Part shown: in pieces, positions 41,715-49,724 of the stretch
Layout of the letters: every line of letters starts with the position of its first letter
Position numbering within the stretch: the first letter of the stretch is position 1
Assembly: GCF_002944315.1 (NCBI RefSeq)
Contig: NZ_CP024311.1
Location: 2,332,501 to 2,396,500 of the forward strand
From: Rhizobium sp. NXC24
GTDB lineage: Bacteria > Pseudomonadota > Alphaproteobacteria > Rhizobiales > Rhizobiaceae
Length of the DNA stretch: 64,000 bases
Direction: 5' to 3'
Translations under genes and position numbers: made by a program
The notes under the pieces: generated by a model
The model's database searches: none
Seen by the model: the letters and a program-made list of their open reading frames with translations, nothing else
What the model was told of the DNA's origin: nothing

Positions 41715-42050
41715 ATGAAAATCATGTCTGAAAACAGCGCGGGTAGGCACTGGCTCGTCATCGCATTGGTGAGCGTGATTGTACTGCCGCTACTGGTTAC
41801 GTTGGTCATGGCGGTATACACGATCGCGACGACGACGGTACCGATGGTCTGGTCCTCATGGTCGGTCAACGTGGCCCGTCTACAGCAGAACGAAGCCCGC
41901 ACGGCGCGCATAGAGGAAGCGGCCAGGAAGGCAAGCTTTCGTTCCGTGTGTCCGGACTATTTCGATGCCTCGACCCTGAGCAGATTGATTGGATACAGAT
42001 CGCGCGCATGGTGCGAGGACTATCGCGACAGGATGTCCGATGCCCAATGA
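41715..42050 (+). CDS. Small membrane protein
   Basis: The 111-residue product has one membrane span near the N terminus (HWLVIALVSVIVLPLLVTLVMAVYTIA) and a basic soluble C-terminal region with SRAWCEDYRDRMSDAQ at the end. No ribosome site is striking. Co-transcribed with the membrane protein before it. Confidence 0.6.
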   Translation: MKIMSENSAGRHWLVIALVSVIVLPLLVTLVMAVYTIATTTVPMVWSSWSVNVARLQQNEARTARIEEAARKASFRSVCPDYFDASTLSRLIGYRSRAWCEDYRDRMSDAQ

Positions 42051-42133
42051 CCTGGGGTGGTTCCAGGCTGGCGGCGGCTGATCTCCGTCGCTGCCCTGCG
42101 AGCCAGGTTTCGATTTTCAATCCGTTCTTGCCG

Positions 42134-42661
42134 CTACTTCTTTCCGGTCGGGTCCTTGAAACCCTTCATCCAGTTCGGATCGGACTCGGTATCGTAGACC
42201 GACCTGGCGTAATCGTCCTGCTCCCGCTTTTCCTTCTCCGCAATGTCCACGTAGACCAGCCTGGCGTTCGGCGACTTCATCGTGTAGCCGGCAACACCAC
42301 ATCCTTTCTTCTCGCGAATGGGGGCGGCACCCGTCATGACGTAGCCCGGAATGGCTGGGTCGTATCGACCAGAAACCTTGTAGAAGACGACGTTGCAGCC
42401 CTTCTTGTATACATAGGCCGTTCCCTCGATTTCCCCCCGGCGCTGGATATGGCCGGTGAACGCAGGATCACCGGGGCGAACCACCTGTCCCGCGCGATCG
42501 CTCGGCGTGTCGTAGCGGATGTCGTTGTGATCGTAGTTCACGATCATGAGCGAACCGTTGTGATCGAACATTTCGGCCGATGCCGCTGTCGGCGAGAGCA
42601 TTGCGGCCGATGTGGCGGCTAACACGGCAATGGCCGCAAAGGCCGGTGGTCGGGATTTCAT
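42134..42661 (-). CDS. Secreted protein with signal peptide
   Basis: The 175-residue product starts MKSRPPAFAAIAVLAATSAAM and continues to a signal cleavage site after TAASA, then a mature domain beginning EMFDHNGSLMIVNYDHNDIRYDTP. That pattern, with WLI/MVVNYEKG-type beta strands and C-terminal KGCGVAGYTMKSPN, recalls small periplasmic or surface proteins of rhizobia, function unknown. ATG 42661 and ATG 42673 are alternatives; AGGAGA lies near both. It converges with the membrane-protein pair. Confidence 0.75.
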   Translation of the reverse strand: MKSRPPAFAAIAVLAATSAAMLSPTAASAEMFDHNGSLMIVNYDHNDIRYDTPSDRAGQVVRPGDPAFTGHIQRRGEIEGTAYVYKKGCNVVFYKVSGRYDPAIPGYVMTGAAPIREKKGCGVAGYTMKSPNARLVYVDIAEKEKREQDDYARSVYDTESDPNWMKGFKDPTGKK

Positions 42662-42994
42662 CGGGTTTCCCATTCTCCTATTCGCAGGGCATTCGGCCAT
42701 GACGGGACTCGTCGTTTGCTTGGAAGGATTCCATCGGGCGCTTAAACGCGGGGAAAATTCGGAGGGTAGTATTACCCTATCCGTTTGCGCGTCCCGCCTG
42801 TAAATCCGGCGCAGTTCGTGGAGATAGAAACCAAGGTTTTTGTCACGGCGAATGCCGCGAGTTTGTTGCTTGCTTAACCCCTTGCCATCGTTACGAGAAT
42901 GAAATCGCCGCGTTTCCGAATGTTTGCCCTGCGAAAACCTTCCTTTCTGTCAAGTAAATATCCGGAAATGCGAATCGCAGTGAAGGATTCGTGG

Positions 42995-43576
42995 ATGGCA
43001 AGGATTGGATATGCGCGGGTTTCAACAACCGATCAGCATCTCGGTTTGCAGAAGGACGCGCTCCTGGCGGCGGGTTGCGAGCGGATATTTGAGGATCACG
43101 GCGTTTCCGGGAGCGAGAGCAAGCGGTGCGGCCTTACTGGTGTCCTGAGAGCGCTGCGCAAGGGAGATGTGCTGGTGGTCTGGCGGCTGGATCGCCTTGG
43201 GCGCTCTGTCGGCCATCTGGTCCAGATCATCACCAGACTCCAGAAGAGGCAGATCGGGTTCCGTTCGGTAACGGAAAACATCGACACGGAGTCCGCCGGT
43301 GGCCGGATGGTCTTTCATGTTCTGGCGGCGATGGCGGAATTCGAGCGGTCGATCATTCGGGAGCGGACAGTCGCGGGCATCGCGGCAGCACGGGCGCGGG
43401 GGCAGCGGCATGGCCGGAAGCGATCCTTGACCGACGAACAATGCATCGCGGCATCCAAGGATATCGGCGGCGGCGAGCCATGGGAGCAGGTGGCCTCCCG
43501 GCTCCGTGTCCATCCACGAACCTTGAAGCGCGCCATCGCGAAGGTTTACGGTGGGGTTCCAGACGGCATCAACTAA
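42995..43576 (+). CDS. Serine recombinase (resolvase/invertase family)
   Basis: The 193-residue protein is a Hin/TnpR-type small serine recombinase: IGYARVSTTDQ with catalytic Ser10, GVSGSESKRCGLTGVLRAL, VLVVWRLDRLGRS near 66, and the E-helix GRMVFHVLAAMAEFERSIIRERT with a C-terminal helix-turn-helix. The start at ATG 42995 gives the usual family N terminus, MARIGYARVS. Upstream lie TTTCCGAAT (42913-42921) and the inverted ATCCGGAAA (42960-42968), a possible crossover or binding site. Next genes are a LuxR-type regulator and a flagellin, so phase control of the flagellin is a real possibility. Confidence 0.9.
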   Translation: MARIGYARVSTTDQHLGLQKDALLAAGCERIFEDHGVSGSESKRCGLTGVLRALRKGDVLVVWRLDRLGRSVGHLVQIITRLQKRQIGFRSVTENIDTESAGGRMVFHVLAAMAEFERSIIRERTVAGIAAARARGQRHGRKRSLTDEQCIAASKDIGGGEPWEQVASRLRVHPRTLKRAIAKVYGGVPDGIN

Positions 43577-43616
43577 CAATTTTCAGGGCATTCTTTTCAG
43601 ACATCGACATAGAGAC

Positions 43617-44309
43617 ATGAGTGCATTCAACACGATTTCCCAAGAACTTATCGATGCGTGGTTGCAGTCCGACGCGACAATCTCCCCGGAAAACCTCTAT
43701 TCGACGGTGATAGGACGGCTGAATATCAAAATGGCACTCTCCGTCGTCACGACGGCAGCCGACGATCCTTACGACTGGCGATTTCGCCGGGTGAGAGACT
43801 TCGGATTCAGAAGCCCTCAACTGGATCGGATGAAGCAGCAGTTTCCCGATGCCGCGCTGCGTGACCTCGACCGACGCTTTATCGATGATGCGATCATTGC
43901 CGCCTACTCGCGGGCCTTGGAGGCGAAGCGCCCCGCGATTGACCTGGTGAGAACGAAGCTTCTCGGTGTCCGGATCGGCTACGAGCGCCTGATCCTGCCG
44001 CAGAAATGCGACGCGAAACCCCGTTGGTGCGTCAGCCTGGTCGAAGGGCGTTTCTTCATTTCTCCGATGCAGGAGGCGAAGACCGACATCACGGACGATA
44101 ATATCATCCAGCTTCTTATCGAGGGGCAGGCCACGAAAGAAATCGCCGAGCTTCTGCACCTGTCGCCAAGGACGATCGAACACCGGATTGACAGGCTGAA
44201 GAACCGATTTGAGGCGAGGAACCTGGTCCATCTGGTGGCGAAGCTAGTTGCCACTCAGGTCAGCCGCCGTGCAAACGACGAGAGGACGGACGCCCTCCCC
44301 GATCAATGA
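43617..44309 (+). CDS. LuxR-type (GerE HTH) transcriptional regulator
   Basis: The 230-residue protein has an N-terminal sensory-like part and a C-terminal GerE helix-turn-helix: DNIIQLLIEGQATKEIAELLHLSP and RTIEHRIDRLKNRFEARN. ATG 43617 is preferred over the 22-codon longer frame. It follows the recombinase gene by 40 bases and converges with the flagellin gene. Middle residues LDRMKQQFPDAALRDLDRRF match no family I can name. Confidence 0.75.
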   Translation: MSAFNTISQELIDAWLQSDATISPENLYSTVIGRLNIKMALSVVTTAADDPYDWRFRRVRDFGFRSPQLDRMKQQFPDAALRDLDRRFIDDAIIAAYSRALEAKRPAIDLVRTKLLGVRIGYERLILPQKCDAKPRWCVSLVEGRFFISPMQEAKTDITDDNIIQLLIEGQATKEIAELLHLSPRTIEHRIDRLKNRFEARNLVHLVAKLVATQVSRRANDERTDALPDQ

Positions 44310-44327
44310 TCAGCGCGCCGGGTGGGA

Positions 44328-46016
44328 TCATTGGAACAGGCTGAGAAGAGCTTGGGGTTGCGAATTCGCGATCTGAAGGCTGTGGATGGCGAGTTGCTGT
44401 TGTGTCTGCAGAGCATTCATGCGCGCCGAAGCCTCCTCCATGTCGGCATCGATCAGACGGGATACGCCTCGGTCGATTGAATCCATCAGCGTGTCGAGGA
44501 ATTCCGATTGCATGTCATTCCTCCGCTTGAGGGAGCCCAGCATCGATCCGGCATTCGTCAGTTTGCCGAGCATGGACTCGACGCCGTCCAGATAGCGATC
44601 CAGATCGGCGGTGTCGGAGGTGATGTCGATATCGAGAAGATCGAAGTCCGCGAGGTCTCCGTATCCGTCATAGGCACGGCCGATGCCGATGGAGGTCTTG
44701 CTTCCCGACGCCTTGTTAATGATCTCGTCCGCTTCGTAGAGGATGTAGCCTCCTGCATTCGTCGCCGTCACGCCGACATTCTGCGCCTGCATCGCGGCAT
44801 TGAGGACTGTCGCGAGGTCGTCGGCCGAGGTCACGTCACCCGTCGTCGTCCCCAGCGCCTGATCTACTGTGTCGCGGGTGATCTCGAGAGTCGTTATGGT
44901 GCCGTTGATCCTGATGGGGACATAGATCTGCGCGGTGCTATGGACGTTGAATGGTCCGTCCCAGTAGCTGACGACCGCCGGGCGCGAGCCATAGTCCGTT
45001 CCGGTCGCCGCAAGGCCGCCGGTCTTTCCGTCAGCCAGCGTCGAGGAGACATTGAGCACTTGGATGGACGATCCCGTTAGCCCGGAGGTCTCGAGGGACA
45101 GGAGCGCGTATCCGTCGGTCGTCCCGCTCTGGCTGGCAAACTGCGCTCCCAGCGGAATGATCGCCTGGCGCACGAGCCATGCAAACTGGTCGCGCGAGGA
45201 GATCATTCCGTTCAGGGTCGGGTAGACCTGATCCATGAGGGTCCGGTTCAGCGTCACGCTCACGGTAGTCCCGCCGCCAGGAGAGGTCGTGTTCGACGGA
45301 TCGTCGGCATCGAGAACCATCTGGAAGGTGATCGCGGTCGAGTCGTCGGTGAAGACGAGCGGGCCATCGAACGTGAAGCTCTGGATGGCTCCGCCGCCAT
45401 AGGTGAAGGTGTCTGTATTGCGCAGACCACCGATCGTGCCTGGGCTGCGGTCGTCCTTCTCCAGAAGGCCGCCGCCCGTAGTGTTGAACAGAGACAATCC
45501 GGCAAGACCGACATCCGTAGTGGTGACCCTGACCGATGATCCCTGGCGGACGAATCCTGTCGTGAGGGAGGTGCGGCTGCTGGACTGGTCGTAGATGTCA
45601 GCAATGTCCGTGTTCAACCAGTTCTGGCCACTGAAGCTCACCGACGTTGCGATCGAGACCGCCTGCTGCTTGAGCTGTTCCAGTTCGCCCTGGATCTTCG
45701 TCCTGTCAACTCCGGATTCCATAGCGGCGACGATCCGGGACTTGAATGCGTCGACCACTTCGATGGTGGCCTCGATGCCGGCATAGGTGGTGTCGATCTT
45801 CGCGGCTCCGAAAGCCATCGCATCCTGGGCCGCTGACATGGAACGGGCATCCGACCGCATCATGGTCGAAATGGACCAATAGGCGGCATTATCCGATGCC
45901 GTTGCCACTCTGAGCCCGGAAGAAACCTCAGCCTGCGTTCTTTCCAGTGTCCCGGAAATGATCCGCAAAGTCTGAAGCGCTGCGATAGCTGAAGTGTTCG
46001 TGTTAATGGTCGTCAT
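44328..46016 (-). CDS. Flagellin with large variable insertion
   Basis: The 562-residue protein has the flagellin D0/D1 ends: TSAIAALQTLRIISGTLERT and SSGLRVATASDNAAYWSIS at the N terminus, and ADMEEASARMNALQTQQQLA plus NSQPQALLSLFQ at the C terminus. The central ~300 residues form a beta-rich insertion, making it far longer than the ~320-400 residue flagellins usual for Rhizobiaceae. It should be a filament protein of altered surface. It is on a mobile island beside a serine recombinase, which is rare for flagellin genes. ATG 46016 starts MTTINTNTSAI. Confidence 0.93.
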   Translation of the reverse strand: MTTINTNTSAIAALQTLRIISGTLERTQAEVSSGLRVATASDNAAYWSISTMMRSDARSMSAAQDAMAFGAAKIDTTYAGIEATIEVVDAFKSRIVAAMESGVDRTKIQGELEQLKQQAVSIATSVSFSGQNWLNTDIADIYDQSSSRTSLTTGFVRQGSSVRVTTTDVGLAGLSLFNTTGGGLLEKDDRSPGTIGGLRNTDTFTYGGGAIQSFTFDGPLVFTDDSTAITFQMVLDADDPSNTTSPGGGTTVSVTLNRTLMDQVYPTLNGMISSRDQFAWLVRQAIIPLGAQFASQSGTTDGYALLSLETSGLTGSSIQVLNVSSTLADGKTGGLAATGTDYGSRPAVVSYWDGPFNVHSTAQIYVPIRINGTITTLEITRDTVDQALGTTTGDVTSADDLATVLNAAMQAQNVGVTATNAGGYILYEADEIINKASGSKTSIGIGRAYDGYGDLADFDLLDIDITSDTADLDRYLDGVESMLGKLTNAGSMLGSLKRRNDMQSEFLDTLMDSIDRGVSRLIDADMEEASARMNALQTQQQLAIHSLQIANSQPQALLSLFQ

Positions 46017-46732
46017 GAAATGCCGCTGGAATTGAACTGGAGAACAGGGGCATCGTCATGAGCCAGGGGCGGAAACTCCGTGCGTGAATATGGTCAAGGG
46101 AGCGTTAACAAGCGCCACAATGCGGCAGGGGGAAATCCCCCTGAAATGTTACCCATTAAAGCGAGCTTCCGGCAGAAGCGGCCGTCGAGTTGAACGTCGG
46201 GCCGGAAGGATTCCAGACGTGGAAACAGCTCGAGGAACTGTCGACTGCCCAAAGGCCACCGCTGTCCTGCTACTCCTTCTGCTCCAATCCGATGCGCAGC
46301 TCTTCGTCGGTCAGCCCGAAGGCGACCTAGGACAACCGCTTCATCGCCGACAGCAGCGTGCCAGCCATGAGATTGGAGAAACGTCGGCGACGGTTCATTT
46401 TCTCGAGCCATAACGCCAAAATACCGGTTCTCGGCGACGCCGAACAGATTATCGGTCTCCAATCGGTTATTGACGGCGGAGTCGAACGAACCGTCACGCG
46501 GAAGAGTTGTGTGGATCGATCGAGGTAGCGAAGGTCAAGGATCTTGTGAAGAACCTACTGGAAGGCGGTCAGAAAGCTTTCACGATCCGCCGCGCGAAAT
46601 ACGGCTTTTGACCATCGGAAGCCGCGTAGGTGTCGTACACCCATTTGGGGGGATACGGTGCACGTCGCGCAAGTCATGCTTCATGCTTCGGATTCCCGGC
46701 AAATGTTTCAGGCATAGCTTGGATTTCGCCGT
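46017..46732. other. 716-bp region with no convincing gene
   Basis: Several open frames exist but lack ribosome sites and mutually overlap. One plus-strand frame ends at 46611 as KVKDLVKNLLEGGQKAF followed by TIRRAKYGF and looks like the end of a protein whose start is broken by a stop, so a decayed gene is likely. The left 60 bases should contain the flagellin promoter. Confidence 0.5.
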
Positions 46733-47377
46733 CTACTCTTCAGCAAGAGCGCGCTCGATGTCCGCCCGAATTTCCGCTGCTGACATTGTGGCGTGCACGC
46801 CCGCCCACGTCTTGTCCGATTGGTTCCACATGCTGCCTTTGGAGACTATCAGGAATTTCCCCGACAGTTGCCGCAGCACGGTCTTCGCGTGATCAGGAAC
46901 CGGAACCTCGTTTCCGTCCTCGTCAAATTCCCATACGCCATGCTCGGCAATGGCATAGTCGTAGTCCTCCCCATCGACGCGGAGGATCTCTTCGTTGTGC
47001 CCTACCTCCTCGTAGACTCCGCTCGGAGACATCCTCTTCAAATCCAGTAGGAAGAAGGATTCGATGGGGGACTTCTCGATGTATTCGAAAGTCCCCCGGC
47101 CGGGGAGCATCTCGAGCTGGCCGGTCTCACTCAGATCGAAGAGCAGCCTTCTGCCATCTTCGTGCACTTGGACGCCCGTTAACGGGAGATGCCCGTTCGG
47201 GGTGAGGTAAGAATAATTCGCTTCCATGAAATGGCGCAGGATATCAGCAAGTTCGTAGGGATCGGACCAGCTCCGTGACCGAGGAATATCGTCGCCGAAA
47301 GCTCTCCGGATGGCTGCCCTCCAGATACCATCGAGTTGCTTGTGGTAGTCCGCCTGCTTCTGCTGGAATTCGTCCAT
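46733..47377 (-). CDS. Hypothetical protein
   Basis: The 214-residue product is acidic, MDEFQQKQADYHKQLDGIWR at the start, with YSYLTPNGHLPLTG and VHEDGRRLLFDLSETG in the middle and a GSMWNQSDKTWAGVHATMS end. It may be an SMI1/KNR4-like or related small-domain protein, but I cannot confirm this. It follows the gene at 47442 by 64 bases on the same strand, so may belong to the DUF4365 operon. Confidence 0.6.
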   Translation of the reverse strand: MDEFQQKQADYHKQLDGIWRAAIRRAFGDDIPRSRSWSDPYELADILRHFMEANYSYLTPNGHLPLTGVQVHEDGRRLLFDLSETGQLEMLPGRGTFEYIEKSPIESFFLLDLKRMSPSGVYEEVGHNEEILRVDGEDYDYAIAEHGVWEFDEDGNEVPVPDHAKTVLRQLSGKFLIVSKGSMWNQSDKTWAGVHATMSAAEIRADIERALAEE

Positions 47378-47441
47378 CGTGATTCTCCCGTCTCCGTTTC
47401 AGTTCTAAACGAAGACAACTGGAAGGACCATTGCGCGAGCA

Positions 47442-48557
47442 TCAGACCGACATGGTCCGTATGTCCTTCGCCCCCAGCAGCGCCCATGATCGTCCCTTGC
47501 GTTGCAGCCGACCCTGGATCGATATGAGGCTCCCCTGCTTGTGAGCCTCAACTGCGGCCAGATAGCTCGCAGGGTCGAGACTTACGGACACCTTTATCAG
47601 CCCGTGTTCCGGACTATCCCAGTTGACCTGGATGATCCGGTCAGCGTCATCGCTCACTAGATCGGACGGGTCGCCGACGTTGTGCAGGTTGACGATCCGG
47701 CCAAAGATTGAGACGTCGGCATCGTCGTCAGCTTTTGTCAGGCGCGCGGCGGCGTCCTTCAGAATGTCGCGGTACCGGCTCTCGATCTTGAACGGCTGCG
47801 GCGCCGGGACGTCGGGCTCCCACTCGGGCGAAAGGACGAACGACAGGTCGATGCGAGAAATGCCTGTTCCCTCGATGATTCCAACCATCTCGTTGCACAT
47901 GTTCGCGTTGAGGCCCTCCGGAGTCGCTAAGATTGGACCGAGATCATCCTGGGAATAGGAATCCTTCAAAGACTGCAGACCGATTGCAATTCTCCGCACG
48001 ATCTTACGTCCCAAAGGAAGCTCCGGCTCCGCGAAGGGCATGATTGTCTGATTGTTCAAGCCGACAGGGGACTCGATCGCGAGGCCGAAGCTTCCTTTGA
48101 AAGTGTGAGCGAACCGACATCCGTCGGCGTAGTCTTTTGCTTCCTTCACGGTTCGGCGGAACGAGCGCTCTCCCGTCAGAACGGTAGTGGCGGAGGCCGC
48201 GATGATGCCCTTCATACCGTTCAAGTAGGAGCGAGCGGCCCGGAGTTCGATCGACTCATGTCTCAGATAGTCGTCTGGCACGGTGGCAAGTATCTTGTCG
48301 AATGTCAGCGATACGAGGTTGGCGCGAAGTGCGGTCTCCGAGAGGCCATAAATCTGCTGGATGGTTTCGGCTGCGGCCGCTATCTCTGCTCCATCAGCAT
48401 CTGCCCCGACGCTGTCAGCCGAGAAGAAGATGTTCACCGGAGGCCTGTCGACCTCATCGGCAAGCACCAATCGGATCAGTCTGCCGTCCCTGCTACTTTG
48501 CTGCTTCCAACCGCGCCGCACCAGGTAGCGGATGATCGCTTGCTTCGTGACATCCAT
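47442..48557 (-). CDS. Hypothetical protein partner of DUF4365 protein
   Basis: The 371-residue product has an N-terminal KQAIIRYLVRRGWKQQSSRDGRLIRLVL segment resembling compact DNA-binding or winged domains, a long helical middle, and a C-terminal part with VSIFGRIVNLHN and SLISIQGRLQRKGRSWALLGAKD that has the look of an OB or beta-barrel fold. I do not recognise the family. It begins six bases after the DUF4365 gene stops, so the two are a coupled pair and probably one system. Confidence 0.65.
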   Translation of the reverse strand: MDVTKQAIIRYLVRRGWKQQSSRDGRLIRLVLADEVDRPPVNIFFSADSVGADADGAEIAAAAETIQQIYGLSETALRANLVSLTFDKILATVPDDYLRHESIELRAARSYLNGMKGIIAASATTVLTGERSFRRTVKEAKDYADGCRFAHTFKGSFGLAIESPVGLNNQTIMPFAEPELPLGRKIVRRIAIGLQSLKDSYSQDDLGPILATPEGLNANMCNEMVGIIEGTGISRIDLSFVLSPEWEPDVPAPQPFKIESRYRDILKDAAARLTKADDDADVSIFGRIVNLHNVGDPSDLVSDDADRIIQVNWDSPEHGLIKVSVSLDPASYLAAVEAHKQGSLISIQGRLQRKGRSWALLGAKDIRTMSV

Positions 48558-48563
48558 AGCGCG

Positions 48564-49298
48564 CTACTCACCGAACGCCGAGAAGGCGGCATCCATCCGC
48601 TCCCGATTTCTGTCTAGGATCGAAGTCAAGCTTGCCACGTTCAGCAGATTGCTGCGTGGGAAGCGTACTTGGTGCGTACTGTTCTCGTTCTCCAGCATAG
48701 GCCCGGTCACGGTCGTATAGTAGCAACACTTCCTCAGAACCAGCGCGTCCTCGGAGAAATCCATCCAGCCATTCTCGTCCTCAGGAAGACACATCAGTAT
48801 AAGAATTGCGGGGACGGCTCCGCGACCACGGCCTGCAAGCTTGTTGTAAGCCTTGGACTTCATGCTCCAGAGGACGTGATCGCCTACGATCTTCCAATCC
48901 TTCGAGCATTTGAGCTGAAAGTCGACCGTATAACCCGCCTTTACAAGGTTCTGTTTGCCAGAGGCGGGGTCGATTTCCACCCTCCCAATAAGATCGAACT
49001 GACCGTCGAATCCATAGTCGAACTCGTCCTTCATGCTTGACCATATACGGGCGGCCGAGGACAGCGCTTGAACGTAGGCGCGGCTTAGCCCCTCCTGCGC
49101 ATGGTTCCTTGTAAGCAAGATTCCCCCTCGTCCCGCGATGCGATCTGCGGGATAGTCCCTCGAATTGGTTGAGATTTCGTCGACATGGAACCAATAGTCG
49201 AGTCCTTCTGTATTGACCATGGGAGCTGCGGAACGATCGGTTACAGTCAGAAGCTGAAAATCGTCAACGGGCGCCGGTCGTTGCCCCGTCCGCATCAT
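48564..49298 (-). CDS. DUF4365-like predicted nuclease protein
   Basis: The 244-residue product carries KDEFDYGFDGQFDLIGRVEID near residue 92 followed by DFQLKCSKDW near 128: the D-G-x-D and Q-x-K pattern of DUF4365, a predicted PD-(D/E)XK restriction-like fold. The GGGAGG box before ATG 49298 decides this start over a longer frame to 49406. It is the first gene of a leftward unit and is divergent from the C5 methyltransferase gene. A restriction function paired with that methyltransferase is plausible but not shown. Confidence 0.75.
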   Translation of the reverse strand: MMRTGQRPAPVDDFQLLTVTDRSAAPMVNTEGLDYWFHVDEISTNSRDYPADRIAGRGGILLTRNHAQEGLSRAYVQALSSAARIWSSMKDEFDYGFDGQFDLIGRVEIDPASGKQNLVKAGYTVDFQLKCSKDWKIVGDHVLWSMKSKAYNKLAGRGRGAVPAILILMCLPEDENGWMDFSEDALVLRKCCYYTTVTGPMLENENSTHQVRFPRSNLLNVASLTSILDRNRERMDAAFSAFGE

Positions 49299-49724
49299 CC
49301 CTGCCCTCCCGGAACACCTGCACCATCTCCGTCCACAAAGGACTCGGCCACGCCCATTTCCCTGCGCACGGCCGCCACTGACGAAGACCCGCGCCTGCTC
49401 CGTCATCTCGTGCTGTATGGACTCAATTTCTTCGACACTGGCGCTAACCTACCGAAGGAATAGAAGGTTTCTCGACATCCGGTTCAGGTCGTATTGCGCC
49501 GCGGACAGGTCTTCGTTGGCATTGATGTAGTTCCTAATTGAGGAACTGGAAGACCCACGCCGCAGCGAGGCCATTCCGGTAGCCGATCTGCCAAAAATGT
49601 ATGGAGCCGAGATCCCCCGTTCTCTGAAGACGCTCAACGGCGGTTGATCTCGCCAGCGACGTTTACTTCGGCTCAATGGTCCCACGCTATCAGATCAGGG
49701 AAACATCCGTGACCGAGGTGGGAC
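49299..49724. other. 426-bp divergent region between nuclease-like and methyltransferase genes
   Basis: It should hold both promoters. A minus-strand frame ending at 49449 with RNYINANEDLSAAQYDLNRM looks protein-like but has no start signal; it may be a gene remnant. Confidence 0.4.

Noticed and set aside
42899..42994. 32-residue N-terminal extension of the serine recombinase
   Set aside because: The family starts directly at the MARIGYARVS segment; the upstream part is not conserved in composition.
46094..46462. 122-codon minus-strand ORF before the flagellin
   Set aside because: No ribosome site, no domain, and overlapped by other equally weak frames.
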